Source of the DNA: Chloroflexota bacterium
GTDB lineage: Bacteria > Vulcanimicrobiota > JAMCWD01
DNA: 64,000 bases
NCBI GenBank assembly: GCA_023475345.1
Contig: JAMCWD010000061.1
Location: forward strand, 1 to 64,000
Reading direction: 5' to 3'
The notes under the pieces were generated by a model that saw only the letters and a program-made list of their open reading frames with translations, had not been told where the DNA came from and did not search any database. Below, one piece after another: positions 1 to 8,977 of this stretch. The stretch's first letter is position 1. Every line of letters begins with the position of its first letter. Position numbers and translations under genes: made by a program.

Positions 1-1116
1 GGCCTGTGAGAACTGGGCGCAGGCACTGACCCTGTCGAAGGCACCGCGCTGGGCATCGCGATCCTGGAATACCTTCACAAGAAAGGCGCGCGCACGCTGG
101 TCTCTACGCATTACGGCGAGATTAAAAGCTTCGCATCGCATTACCCCGGCGTCCAGAACGCCGCGATGGAGTTTGACGAGGACACGCTCCAGCCTTTGTT
201 CAAAGTGAAAATAGGCGTGCCCGGCCGTTCATGCGCTTTCGAAGTGGCGCGCAGGCTGGGGATGAGCGAGGACCTTGTTCTCAGGGCGCGGGATTTCATG
301 AAAGCCGAACATCTGGCGCTTGAAGACCTTGTCAGGAGCGTTGAGCGTGAGGAAGAAGCGCTGAGGCATGAGCGGATTAAGGTCGAGGAACTCCGGCAAA
401 AACAGAACGAAAGCCTCGAGACTATAAGGGCCGAGAGCGAGCAGGCCCGCAGTCGGGCCGCCTCCGAACTGAGGGATTTAATCGATGAGACAAAGCTGGA
501 ACTGAAGGAGATAACTTCGGGATATCGCGGCATCGCGCTGCCCGGCAAGAAAAAACTTACAAGGAAGCAGATGAAAGAAGCCGAAGATCAGTCCAGGACA
601 CGCATGGACGAAGTGATAGAAAGACTTGCGGAAAAGACCGGTCTTGAAATAGAAAAGCCGGAAACGGTTCATGATCTTTCCGTGGGCGATATCGTTGAGG
701 TTCCTTCCATGAAGCAGAGGGGCACTGTCATAGGCATAGATGACGGCGATCGTATTGAAGTGAGGATAGGGCAGTTCAGGATGTGGTTCGGAGGAAGCGA
801 CCTTGTAAAAGTTGAAGTCTCTTTGACCGGCAATGAGGAATTCGACGAATTGAGAAGGGAGAAGGTCCTGAATACAAGGCCGGAGTTGAACCTGCGCGGG
901 CAGCGTCTTGAGGAAGCGCTTGAATCCCTGGCAAAATATATAGACGACGCCATGCTTGCGGGCCTCAACTCGTTCCGCGTCATTCACGGCAAAGGTCAGG
1001 GGGTGCTGAAGAAGGCGGTTGGCGAATACCTGGAGAATAACCCCTGTGTGGCCGATTATCATCTGGCCGATACCTCCGAGGGAAGCTGGGGAGCAACAGT
1101 GGTGAATCTTAAATGA
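1..1116 (+). CDS. mutS2: Endonuclease MutS2, C-terminal part, cut by window start
   Basis: This is the 3' part of a MutS2 protein, an ATPase/nuclease that acts on branched DNA or collided ribosomes in various bacteria. Translation from the left edge shows the Walker B region (ELGAGTDPVEG), the STHYGE switch that follows it, a long Glu/Arg-rich coiled coil, a KOW-like linker (GDIVEVPSMKQRGTVIGID) and a C-terminal Smr domain with LNLRG and HGKGQG. The N-terminal ATPase half lies outside the window. Codon 7-9 is TGA, at the place where the Walker B aspartate of DELGAGTD should be, so the frame is open only from base 10. All downstream domains are intact, which favours a sequence error at the edge over a pseudogene. 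The stop codon overlaps the next start (ATGA). Confidence 0.93.
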
Positions 1117-1472
1117 ACAATAATAATAAAATAGTTTTGACGGTGATGGCCTGCGATACGACAGGCATCGAAGGCGGCTCGGAATATTCCATGAAGTTCG
1201 GCCGGGATATCTGCATCAAGGTCAAAGGCGCTTTCAGGATGTCGGTGGCCGCGGCTTTGAGCCAGTTCCTTGAAGAATACGGAGTCTCCGTAACATCTAT
1301 CGATCAGGCTGATGAAGGCGATTGTTTCGCCATGATAATTTTCGGCGATATGGGAGACAATATCGTCAGCCTGGACCATTTAAGGACAGTGCTTGCCGAG
1401 TGGGGAAAGCAGTATGGCGCAAGCATAAAGATCCAGAAGGATGATCTTTTCAGGTACATGCACAGGATATAA
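1113..1472 (+). CDS. UPF0237 family ACT-domain protein
   Basis: A 119-aa ACT-domain protein of the UPF0237 family. The N-terminus (KIVLTVMACDTTGI) and C-terminus (IKIQKDDLFRYMHRI) match the family pattern, in which a small ACT domain of about 90 aa is assumed to sense a metabolite, probably an amino acid. Residues about 19-43 look like an insertion relative to the usual length. The ATG overlaps the mutS2 stop by 4 nt, so the two are translationally coupled. The next gene is UPF0210; these two families commonly sit together, with the ACT protein presumed to regulate its partner. Ligand and target are unknown. Confidence 0.85.
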   Translation: MNNNNKIVLTVMACDTTGIEGGSEYSMKFGRDICIKVKGAFRMSVAAALSQFLEEYGVSVTSIDQADEGDCFAMIIFGDMGDNIVSLDHLRTVLAEWGKQYGASIKIQKDDLFRYMHRI

Positions 1473-1514
1473 AAATGCGGGCCGCAACAAGGCCCGGGTT
1501 CCGAGGTGGCAGAC

Positions 1515-2876
1515 GTGTGGTTTACAACCAGGGAGATCCTGGAAACTATAAGGATGATCGAGCTTGAGCACCTTGATATACGTGCCGTCAACATGGGCAT
1601 CAATATTTCAGATTGTTCCGATCCCGACATAAAAAAAACCGCAGAAAATGTTTTCAATAAAGTCGTCGATTGTGCGAAGGATCTTGTCCCGGTGGCAGAA
1701 CAGGTTTCCGCGGAATACGGGGTGCCGATAATGAACAAGCGGTTTGCCGTAACCCCGGTGTCATATATAGGCGCATCAAGCCATGCAAATTCTTATTTCC
1801 CTATAGCGGACGCCATGGACAGGGCCGCACACCGGGTCGGCGTGGATTACGCGGGGGGCTTCTCCGCTTTCGTTCATAAAGGGATCCAGCAAAACGACAG
1901 GGTGCTAATGGATTCCATCCCAGAAGCGTTGTCCAGGACTGAAAGAGTCTGCTCATCGGTTTCGGTGGCGTCCAGCAAGGCCGGGATCAACATGGACGCC
2001 GTCCTTTACATGGCGCGCATAATCAAGGAGACCGCCGAAGCAACCGCTGAATGGGGCGGTGTCGGTTGTGCAAAACTAGTAGTCTTTGCCAATGTTACCG
2101 AGGATAACCCGTTCATCGCGGGCGCGCTCCACGGCTTCGGCGAAGGTGATTGTACCGTCAACGTCGGGATAAGCGGCCCCGGTGTCATTAAGGGCGTGCT
2201 TTCGCGGCTGAAGGATGCCGACCTGGGAGAGGTGGCGGAAGCGATCAAGAAAACCGCGTTCAAGATAACGAGGATGGGGGAGCTTGTAGGGAGAGAAGTA
2301 TCAAGAAGGCTCGGTGTTTCGTTCGGGATAGTCGATCTTTCCCTTGCGCCCACGCCCGAGCAAGGGGACAGCGTTGCGGAGATCCTTGAAGAGATCGGGC
2401 TGCAGCGTTGTGGCGCCCCCGGCTCCACTGCCGCGCTGGCCCTGCTTACGGACGCCGTAAAAAAAGGCGGGGCAATGGCGTCGTCATCGGTAGGCGGCCT
2501 TTCCGGCGCTTTCATTCCTTTAAGCGAAGATATGGGCATGGTGCGTTCCGCTGAAGAAGGCGCCCTTACACTCGAAAAGCTTGAGGCTATGACCTCGGTG
2601 TGCTCGGTGGGACTTGATATGATAACGATCCCCGGGGACACGCCGGTGGAAACTATAGCCGCTATAATAGCGGACGAGATGGCGATAGGTGTCGTCAATA
2701 ACAAAACGACAGGAGTCCGGATAATACCGGTTCCTGGCAAGGTCGCCGGAGACCGTGTCCAATACGGCGGCCTGCTTGGGGAATCCGTTATAATGCCGGT
2801 CAGCCGTTTTTCCCCGGAGCGATTTATCAGAAGGGGAGGGAGGATCCCGCCTCCCGGAAAGTATCTTGGCAATTAG
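1515..2876 (+). CDS. UPF0210 / DUF711 (PFL-like) family protein
   Basis: A protein of about 453 aa matching the UPF0210 (DUF711) family, whose fold resembles pyruvate formate-lyase-type enzymes but whose reaction is unknown. Diagnostic stretches are [18 protein letters not shown] near the N-terminus, [21 protein letters not shown], and the Gly-rich C-terminal part with [12 protein letters not shown]. The longest frame begins with GTG at 1506, but the strong Shine-Dalgarno GAGGTGG at 1503-1509 is correctly placed only for the GTG at 1515, which I prefer. It follows its usual partner UPF0237 by about 40 nt. Confidence 0.87.
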   Translation: MWFTTREILETIRMIELEHLDIRAVNMGINISDCSDPDIKKTAENVFNKVVDCAKDLVPVAEQVSAEYGVPIMNKRFAVTPVSYIGASSHANSYFPIADAMDRAAHRVGVDYAGGFSAFVHKGIQQNDRVLMDSIPEALSRTERVCSSVSVASSKAGINMDAVLYMARIIKETAEATAEWGGVGCAKLVVFANVTEDNPFIAGALHGFGEGDCTVNVGISGPGVIKGVLSRLKDADLGEVAEAIKKTAFKITRMGELVGREVSRRLGVSFGIVDLSLAPTPEQGDSVAEILEEIGLQRCGAPGSTAALALLTDAVKKGGAMASSSVGGLSGAFIPLSEDMGMVRSAEEGALTLEKLEAMTSVCSVGLDMITIPGDTPVETIAAIIADEMAIGVVNNKTTGVRIIPVPGKVAGDRVQYGGLLGESVIMPVSRFSPERFIRRGGRIPPPGKYLGN

Positions 2877-2891
2877 CCAGGTGAGGCCCAG

Positions 2892-3761
2892 GTGAAGAAG
2901 ACATCGACTCATAAAGGGTATCCTGATAATTTCATTAAGTTCCTCGGAACTGCAGGCGCGCGCTTTGTAATGATCAGCCAGTTAAGGTCTTCTGCAGGGA
3001 CGTGGATAACGCTTGAAGGCGAAAACTTTATGATAGACCCCGGGCCGGGAACTCTCGTCAGGGCGGCAAAGAGCAGGCCGCCGCTTGATCTCCGCAAGCT
3101 TGACGCGGTGATACTGACGCACAGGCACCTCGACCATTCCGGCGATCTCAACGTTACGGTGGAAGCCATGACACAGGGGGGCTGGACAAGGAACGGCGCC
3201 GTGCTTGCCCCGCCCGATGCTCTGGACGGCAATGACCCGGTCCTCCATGAATACTTGAGAAGCTATCCCGAAGAGATCCTGACGATGAAAGAGCAGGGTT
3301 CATACGATATCGGCGATCTCAAGATCGAGACTCCCTTAAAGCTCCGCCATGGCGTCGAGACTTTCGGCCTGAACATATACAGGTCGAAAGAAGACGAGCG
3401 TCCCCTGATTTCTCTTGTTCCCGATACGCTCAATTTTCCGGGACTCCTCGGCCATTTCCCCGGGAAGCTGCTTATATTGAATGTCGTATTGTCGCACGAA
3501 GTCCCGGGCAAAAATATCGATCACCTGAATTTTGACGAGCTTGCCGGGATGCTTGAAGGCAGGGAATATGAACTCGTAGTGCTGACGCATTTCGGAATGA
3601 ACATGATAAAAGCAAAGCCGTGGATACTGGCGGAGCGGCTTTCGGAAGAAACAGGCATCAAAGTTGTTGCGGCTTCCGACGGCCTTACGCTTGACCTAGA
3701 TTCGATCGGGCATGACGCGGACGGCGGCGCTTTGCATAAAACCGAGAACGGAGAAAAATAA
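2892..3761 (+). CDS. Metallo-beta-lactamase fold hydrolase
   Basis: A 289-aa MBL-fold protein. The metal-binding motif THRHLDHSGD (HxHxDH type) is at about residues 77-86, preceded by MIDPGPGT, which supplies the fold's conserved aspartate, and followed by further candidate ligands in LRHGVETFG, LSHE and LTHFG. The GTG start lies 15 nt after the UPF0210 stop and is preceded by an AGGTGAG ribosome site. Members of this subgroup include phosphodiesterases and RNA-processing enzymes; nothing here fixes the substrate. No signal peptide, so cytoplasmic. It probably belongs to the same transcript as the genes before it. Confidence 0.85.
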   Translation: MKKTSTHKGYPDNFIKFLGTAGARFVMISQLRSSAGTWITLEGENFMIDPGPGTLVRAAKSRPPLDLRKLDAVILTHRHLDHSGDLNVTVEAMTQGGWTRNGAVLAPPDALDGNDPVLHEYLRSYPEEILTMKEQGSYDIGDLKIETPLKLRHGVETFGLNIYRSKEDERPLISLVPDTLNFPGLLGHFPGKLLILNVVLSHEVPGKNIDHLNFDELAGMLEGREYELVVLTHFGMNMIKAKPWILAERLSEETGIKVVAASDGLTLDLDSIGHDADGGALHKTENGEK

Positions 3762-3765
3762 AATT

Positions 3766-5496
3766 ATGAAATCCGGGAAATCAAGCCGCAGGAATCAAAA
3801 TGATTTCCACGATTTGTCCAAGCAGCTTCTCTTTTGCGCCAACAGGGGACTTTTAAGGATTGAATTTTTAAAAGAAGTTTTGAACATGATAATGGATTTT
3901 TCTCGTTGTGATGCGGTCTCGTTATGGCTTGAGAAAAGCGGCAGGCAATTTCGAGCCGAGTTGATTGAAGGCAAAGACAGAATATACGACTATAAGGCAA
4001 AGTACTTGAATAACGCCAATGGAAAAGATACTTCTTTATGTATGGACAGCGACCCGCTTGTAGAAAAATTATGTTGTGATATTATTTCGGGCGATTATGA
4101 TCCTGCTCTTCCTTATTTTACCGAGAGGGGGAGTTTTATCAGCGGCGATTTCGTCGGGGAGCCCGGCCTGGAATCTTATTTAGAAAAGGTTGAAGATCGG
4201 AATTTTAAAAAAAGGCACGGCTCAATTCTTATAATCCCTGTTGAGGTGGGCGATATCAGGGGGATACTACAATTAAGAAGTAAGATGAAAAATTTTTTCA
4301 CCAGGGAAGAAGCCGGGTTATTCGAAGGCGTGGTCGAGAACCTGGGGGTTGCCCTGACCCACCGCCGGGCCCAGTCCGAGCTTCGCGAAAGGGTGAAGGA
4401 GTTGACGTGTCTTTACGGCCTTGCAAGGGTTATGGGGAAGCCGGGGCTTTCCCAGGCCCGGATTTTGCAGGATACGGTCGAATTGCTTCCTCCTGCATGG
4501 CTCTACCCGGACAATGCCGCGGCAAAGATAATATTCGACAGCCTGCCTTACGAAACGCCGGGCTTCGAAGACGGCATTTGTAAGATGTCTGCAGATATAG
4601 TCGTCGATGGTGAAAAAAGGGGAACGGTCGAGGTGGCTTATAATGAGGAAAAGCCCCTGCTATATGAAGGTCCCTTTCTTAAAGAGGAGAGAAGCTTGCT
4701 GGACGTGGTGGCGAGGGAGATTTCGCTGTTCCTGGAACGCAAGCAGGCTGAAGAAGAGAGGGCCGTGATACAGGATCAGTTAAGGCATGCCGACAGGCTT
4801 GCAAAAATAGGCCAGCTTGCGGCTGGCGTCGCTCATGAACTGAACGAGCCCCTTGGCGGGATACTCGGCTTTGCACAGCTTGCCAAAAAAAATGAAAACA
4901 TTCCCGAACAGGTTGACCGGGACCTTGATAAAATAATAACCGCTTCGCTGCATGCCCGCGAAGTCATCAAGAAACTCATGCTTTTCGCAAGAGAGATGCC
5001 GCCCAGGAAAACACGGGTCAACCTGAACAAGGTCATCGATGAGGGTCTTTATTTCCTTGCATCACGCTGTGCAAAGACGGGGATAGACCTGGAAAAAAAT
5101 CTCGACCCGGACCTGCCCGATATCACGGCCGACGCTTCTCAGTTGCACCAGGTGCTTGTAAACCTTTTCGTTAACGCGGTACAGGCCATGCCTGACGGCG
5201 GCAGATTGACGATAAATACTTCTCATGACGAGGAGAACGTTTCGCTTATCGTTAAAGATACCGGCACGGGGATGACCCCGGAAGTAATGCGGCAGATTTT
5301 CGTTCCCTTCTATACTACAAAGGATGTCGATCTGGGGACGGGACTTGGATTGCCTGTAGTGCACGGTATCGTATCGTCACACGGCGGGTTCATCAGGGTT
5401 GAGAGCGAGCCGGGGAAAGGCTCCTCATTCGAGGTAAGGCTTCCCATCAAGGGACCGCAGGATGCCGATGAAGGAGGTATCGATGGGGAAAAGTGA
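3766..5496 (+). CDS. GAF-domain sensor histidine kinase
   Basis: A soluble sensor kinase of 576 aa. Residues about 15-200 form a GAF-type sensory domain; about 205-330 may be a second, weaker one. A coiled linker leads to HisKA (GVAHELNEPLGGILGFAQL, phospho-accepting His about 357) and a HATPase domain with N box LFVNAVQAMPDGG, DTGTGMT and GTGLGLPVVHGI. The frame is open from an ATG at 3712, but that would overlap the previous gene by 50 nt; the ATG at 3766 just after the previous stop is more likely. Its 3' end overlaps the NtrC-type gene by 14 nt, so kinase and regulator are almost certainly a cognate pair. Confidence 0.9.
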   Translation: MKSGKSSRRNQNDFHDLSKQLLFCANRGLLRIEFLKEVLNMIMDFSRCDAVSLWLEKSGRQFRAELIEGKDRIYDYKAKYLNNANGKDTSLCMDSDPLVEKLCCDIISGDYDPALPYFTERGSFISGDFVGEPGLESYLEKVEDRNFKKRHGSILIIPVEVGDIRGILQLRSKMKNFFTREEAGLFEGVVENLGVALTHRRAQSELRERVKELTCLYGLARVMGKPGLSQARILQDTVELLPPAWLYPDNAAAKIIFDSLPYETPGFEDGICKMSADIVVDGEKRGTVEVAYNEEKPLLYEGPFLKEERSLLDVVAREISLFLERKQAEEERAVIQDQLRHADRLAKIGQLAAGVAHELNEPLGGILGFAQLAKKNENIPEQVDRDLDKIITASLHAREVIKKLMLFAREMPPRKTRVNLNKVIDEGLYFLASRCAKTGIDLEKNLDPDLPDITADASQLHQVLVNLFVNAVQAMPDGGRLTINTSHDEENVSLIVKDTGTGMTPEVMRQIFVPFYTTKDVDLGTGLGLPVVHGIVSSHGGFIRVESEPGKGSSFEVRLPIKGPQDADEGGIDGEK

Positions 5497-6829
5497 TCGT
5501 AAAGAAAATATTTTAGTCGTGGATGACGCTCCGGATACACTGGAAGTAGTACAACGGAATCTTTCGGGCAAAGGCTATCGTGTTTTCACTGCTTCCGACG
5601 TCCCGTCCGCTTTGAAGCTCCTCGATACCATGCCGGTGGATCTTGTCATAACCGATCTTAAAATGCCCAGGATAAGCGGGCTTGATTTGATAAAGCATGT
5701 GCGGGAGAATATGAAGGATACCGAGGTGATAGTGATTACCGGTTACCCGTCGATTGAAGGCGCAGTAGAGGCGGTCAAGACGGGCGCCGAGGAATATCTT
5801 ACCAAGCCGTTTACCGATAGCGAGCTTTTTATAGCGGTACAGGATGCCCTGGATAAATTGCATTTAAAAAGGACTGCCGGGGGCAGGATGAAGCTCCCCG
5901 CTGCGCCTTACGATATAATCGGCGATTCGAAGCCGATGCGCAAGATATTCGACGCCATTGAAAAGGCGGCGTCAACTTCGGCGACTGTCCTGATAACTGG
6001 GGAGAGCGGCACGGGGAAAGAGCTTGTCGCCAGGGCCGTACATTATAACAGTTCCAGGGCGGCGGCGCCGTTTGTGCCTGTTAATTGTGGGGGTATTCCT
6101 GAGAATCTTCTTGAAAGCGAGCTGTTCGGCCATGTTAAAGGCGCTTTTACAGGCGCGGTCGATTCACGGGCGGGATTTTTCCAGACCGCCGACGGCGGCA
6201 CGATTTTCCTTGACGAAATAAGCAATACCGGCCTTTCCATGCAGGCCAAGCTCCTGAGGGTGCTTGAGGATAAGGAAGTCTGTATGGTGGGATCGAGCAG
6301 GCCCAGAAAAGTAAATGTCAGGATCCTTGCGGCGACAAATAAAGATCTGATGAACCTGGTCGGCAAAGGGCTGTTCAGAGAGGATCTTTTTTACCGCCTG
6401 AACGTGATCAGGATAGGGCTTCCGCCTTTGAGGGACAGGGGGGACGACATCCTCCTCCTGATGCGCTATTTTACGGAAAAGTTTGCCGGGGAACTCGGCA
6501 AGCCCGCGCCTAAATTTTCGGATGACGCTCTGCGTACTTTGAAAAACAGTTACTGGCCGGGCAATGTCAGGGAACTGGAAAATTTGATATACAATCTGCT
6601 TATCATGAATGACGAGCCGGTCTTAGACATGCCGGATCTCCCATCCGGAATGCGTTTCTCCGCATTGAGGGACACCGGCCTGTACCGGACCCTCGAAGAA
6701 GTTGAAACCGAGTATATAAGAAATGTTCTGGCAGGCGTCGATGGAAACAAGACAAAAGCAGCCGAGATCCTCGGGATCGATAGGAAGACATTGAGAGAAA
6801 AAATGAAAAAGATCCCGGATGCTTCCTGA
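5483..6829 (+). CDS. NtrC-family sigma-54-dependent response regulator
   Basis: A 448-aa three-domain activator. The receiver domain (ILVVDDAPDTLE; phospho-Asp about D58 in VITDLKMPRISG) is followed by a central AAA+ domain with Walker A GESGTGKE (about residue 173) and the sigma-54 contact loop GAFTGA (about 220-225), and by a Fis-type helix-turn-helix (NKTKAAEILGIDRKTLREKMKK). The start was placed at 5483 because a perfect AAGGAGGT lies 6 nt upstream. All residues needed for phosphorylation, ATP hydrolysis and sigma-54 remodelling are present. The adjacent kinase is the probable phosphodonor, and a -24/-12 promoter match lies about 130 nt downstream. Confidence 0.95.
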   Translation: MGKSDRKENILVVDDAPDTLEVVQRNLSGKGYRVFTASDVPSALKLLDTMPVDLVITDLKMPRISGLDLIKHVRENMKDTEVIVITGYPSIEGAVEAVKTGAEEYLTKPFTDSELFIAVQDALDKLHLKRTAGGRMKLPAAPYDIIGDSKPMRKIFDAIEKAASTSATVLITGESGTGKELVARAVHYNSSRAAAPFVPVNCGGIPENLLESELFGHVKGAFTGAVDSRAGFFQTADGGTIFLDEISNTGLSMQAKLLRVLEDKEVCMVGSSRPRKVNVRILAATNKDLMNLVGKGLFREDLFYRLNVIRIGLPPLRDRGDDILLLMRYFTEKFAGELGKPAPKFSDDALRTLKNSYWPGNVRELENLIYNLLIMNDEPVLDMPDLPSGMRFSALRDTGLYRTLEEVETEYIRNVLAGVDGNKTKAAEILGIDRKTLREKMKKIPDAS

Positions 6830-6859
6830 TTGGTAAATTAAGTCGGTTATATAAAAAAT

Positions 6860-6872
6860 GGGGAATATCCCC
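6860..6872. promoter_or_regulatory. Inverted repeat, possible activator site upstream of -24/-12 promoter
   Basis: GGGGA-ATA-TCCCC is a perfect 5-bp inverted repeat centred about 90 nt upstream of the -24 element at 6956. Enhancer-binding sites for NtrC-type activators usually lie at about this distance. That this is the binding site is inference; with no T-run after it, it does not look like a terminator. Confidence 0.3.
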
Positions 6873-6955
6873 CGTCCGGTTCAAAATTCCCCGGCTGATT
6901 TTAGCACACCTGGCTTAAAGCGCTTCCCCCCATTAAGATCCTTTATTTTTAATTC

Positions 6956-6971
6956 TGGCAACCGGATTGCT
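6956..6971 (+). promoter_or_regulatory. Sigma-54 (-24/-12) promoter for the cysteine-rich gene
   Basis: TGGCAACCGGATTGCT keeps the invariant GG and GC with exactly 10 nt between them and TTGC in the -12 box, departing from the consensus mainly in the base after TGGCA. Transcription would start near 6982, leaving a leader of about 35 nt with a GGAGGAGG ribosome site before the ATG at 7018. It is the first promoter-like element after a sigma-54 activator gene, which makes that regulator the likely controller. Confidence 0.65.
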
Positions 6972-7017
6972 AGATTTTAATCGATTAGCTGGCTTTTAGC
7001 CGGAGGAGGAATATTTC

Positions 7018-7362
7018 ATGGATACTGCTCAAACCAGGAAAAACTTTCAGGAAGTCTTTATTGCTCCTGAAAAAAAAGTTTACAGAGGCCTGTGTTCTGC
7101 ATGCATGAATAATTCCGGTTGTACTTTTCCGAGAAACTCGAAAAGGCCGGTGTTGAACTGTGACGAGTTTGCCGAAGCCTCACTGCCCAGAATGAAATTG
7201 ACAGGCGCCGGTGTTCTCGAAGCGGTTAATTCCATAGTCAGATCCATACAGATCGAGGAGAGCAATACATTTGCGGGCCTTTGCAGGACATGCAGGCTGA
7301 ACGGTACATGCGAATACCCGAAACCGGAAGGCGGCGTATGGCGTTGTGAAGACTTCGAATAA
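7018..7362 (+). CDS. Small protein with two C4 metal-binding-type repeats
   Basis: A 114-aa protein I cannot assign to a named family. It carries two copies of one pattern, GLCxxCx5Cx(F/Y)P followed by a fourth Cys and (C)(D/E)(D/E)F: C26, C29, C35, C48 and C89, C92, C98, C110. Spacing suggests two four-cysteine sites binding zinc or an Fe-S cluster. The linker (about residues 55-85) is helical and has no cysteine. No signal peptide. The start has a strong GGAGGAGG site. It lies directly under the sigma-54-type promoter and 80 nt before glutamate dehydrogenase, so a link to nitrogen or redox control is possible but unproven. Confidence 0.75.
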   Translation: MDTAQTRKNFQEVFIAPEKKVYRGLCSACMNNSGCTFPRNSKRPVLNCDEFAEASLPRMKLTGAGVLEAVNSIVRSIQIEESNTFAGLCRTCRLNGTCEYPKPEGGVWRCEDFE

Positions 7363-7442
7363 GAAGCCGCGGGAGTTTTTAAATTCAATTAAGGCACCAA
7401 TTTCAATAATTTATATTTAATTTCGAAAGGAGTGTTAACCAG

Positions 7443-8813
7443 GTGAAAACGGCAAATAAACCCAGGACATCCGGATCAGGTACGAAAAGAAACGGGGCGG
7501 CGGCAAACGGGAAAAAAATGCCTGATGTAAACGGGCCTGCCGGTGACGGCAAAAGGCCCAGCCTTTATGCAAACGTTATAAAGCAGTTTGATAAAGCCGC
7601 TGATATGATGAGGCTTGACGGCAATATCAGGAAGATCCTTGCTTCTACAATGAATGAAATCATTGTTAATTTCCCGGTAAAAATGGATGACGGCAGAATT
7701 GAAATCTTCAGAGGTTACCGGGTACAACATAACGATGTGCTGGGGCCTTTCAAGGGAGGTCTCCGTTATCATCCCGCTGTAAATATCGACGAGGTCAGGG
7801 CCCTTGCCACCTGGATGACATGGAAGTCAGCCATTGCAGAAATCCCTTACGGAGGCGCCAAAGGCGGCATCCAGATAGATCCGTCCAGACAAAAATATTC
7901 GATTAACGAGCTTGAAAGAATTACCAGGAGGTTCACTTTCGCTCTTGGCAATAACATCGGCCCCGAATATGATATCCCCGCTCCCGATGTTAATACCAAC
8001 CCGCAAATAATGGCATGGATTATGGATACTTATCTCCAGATGATGCCGCCCCATGAACGGCAGCGTTGTATTCACGTGGTTACAGGCAAGCCTATCAAAT
8101 CAGGCGGCAGCCTGGGGCGCGATAAGGCAACCGGGCAGGGAGTGGTTTATCTTATTGAGAGGTGGGCTGAAGAGCAGGGTTTTGATCTTGACGGTTCCAC
8201 TTACATCGTCCAGGGGTTCGGCAATGTAGGCTCGTGGGCCGCAAGGCTTATGAAGCCACACGGGGCAAAGATGGTAGCTGTTGAGGATGTTGCCGGAGCC
8301 TTGTACAACCCCGAAGGGATAGACCCGGACGACCTTATCGCGTATGCGAAAGAACACAGCGACATATTCGGTTATCCCGACGCAAAGCCCATAGATCACA
8401 TGGCTTTCATGGGCACGAAGGCTGATATTTTTATCCCCGCGGCACTGGAAAGTCAGATTACTGCCTTAACCGCGCCGATGCTCAAAGTCAGGCTCGTTGC
8501 AGAAGGCGCCAACGGTCCGACTGACCCGGATGGGGACAGGATTTTGCTTGAAAGAGGCATTCACCTGATTCCTGATATACTCTGCAATTCCGGAGGCGTA
8601 ATAGTCAGCTATTTCGAATGGCTCCAGAACAAGAGAAGCGAGTTCTGGGATCTCGATGAAGTCGATGCGAAGCTTAAAAAGAAAATTGTAAGCGCTTATG
8701 AAAGAGTTCAAGGCGTCGCCCATCATTATAAGACCGACTGGCGGAATGCGGCATATATAGTTGCCCTGACCCGCCTTGAAAACGTTTACAAGGAACGCGG
8801 CATATTCCCGTGA
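7443..8813 (+). CDS. gdhA: Glutamate dehydrogenase
   Basis: Interconverts glutamate and 2-oxoglutarate plus ammonia with NAD(P). The substrate-binding half has GPFKGGLRYHP with the catalytic lysine region MTWKSAIAEIPYGGAKGGI, and the Rossmann half has VQGFGNVGSWAA. Length is 456 aa because of an N-terminal extension of about 40 residues rich in Lys, Gly and Asn that is not part of the usual enzyme. The GTG start was chosen for the AAAGGAG site about 10 nt upstream; an in-frame ATG (codon 26) would leave a shorter extension. Two hairpins with T-runs follow, ending the transcript that may begin at the sigma-54-type promoter. Confidence 0.95.
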   Translation: MKTANKPRTSGSGTKRNGAAANGKKMPDVNGPAGDGKRPSLYANVIKQFDKAADMMRLDGNIRKILASTMNEIIVNFPVKMDDGRIEIFRGYRVQHNDVLGPFKGGLRYHPAVNIDEVRALATWMTWKSAIAEIPYGGAKGGIQIDPSRQKYSINELERITRRFTFALGNNIGPEYDIPAPDVNTNPQIMAWIMDTYLQMMPPHERQRCIHVVTGKPIKSGGSLGRDKATGQGVVYLIERWAEEQGFDLDGSTYIVQGFGNVGSWAARLMKPHGAKMVAVEDVAGALYNPEGIDPDDLIAYAKEHSDIFGYPDAKPIDHMAFMGTKADIFIPAALESQITALTAPMLKVRLVAEGANGPTDPDGDRILLERGIHLIPDILCNSGGVIVSYFEWLQNKRSEFWDLDEVDAKLKKKIVSAYERVQGVAHHYKTDWRNAAYIVALTRLENVYKERGIFP

Positions 8814-8832
8814 TCGCCGACTGGTACAAGGA

Positions 8833-8901
8833 GTCTATGTTCCTCCCTCCTGAGGCATAGACCCCCTTTTTCTGGGGCGGGGAAATCCCGCCCCTTTTTT
8901 T
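8833..8901 (+). terminator. Tandem intrinsic terminators after gdhA
   Basis: The first hairpin pairs GTCTATG (8833-8839) with CATAGAC (8856-8862) and is followed by C5T5. The second pairs GGGGCGGG (8874-8881) with CCCGCCCC (8887-8894), with a 5-nt loop and then seven T. The second is a textbook rho-independent terminator. Confidence 0.88.
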
Positions 8902-8977
8902 GTTATAAATGAGTGTCGAAAAGAACGGCTTATAGCGCAGGAATTAAGGGAAAGCCGGTTTATGCCGCTTAGAAATT

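Noticed and set aside
2006-2872. 288-aa antisense frame in UPF0210
   Set aside because: Ser/Pro-rich shadow typical of the complement of a GC-biased gene; no ribosome site or motif.
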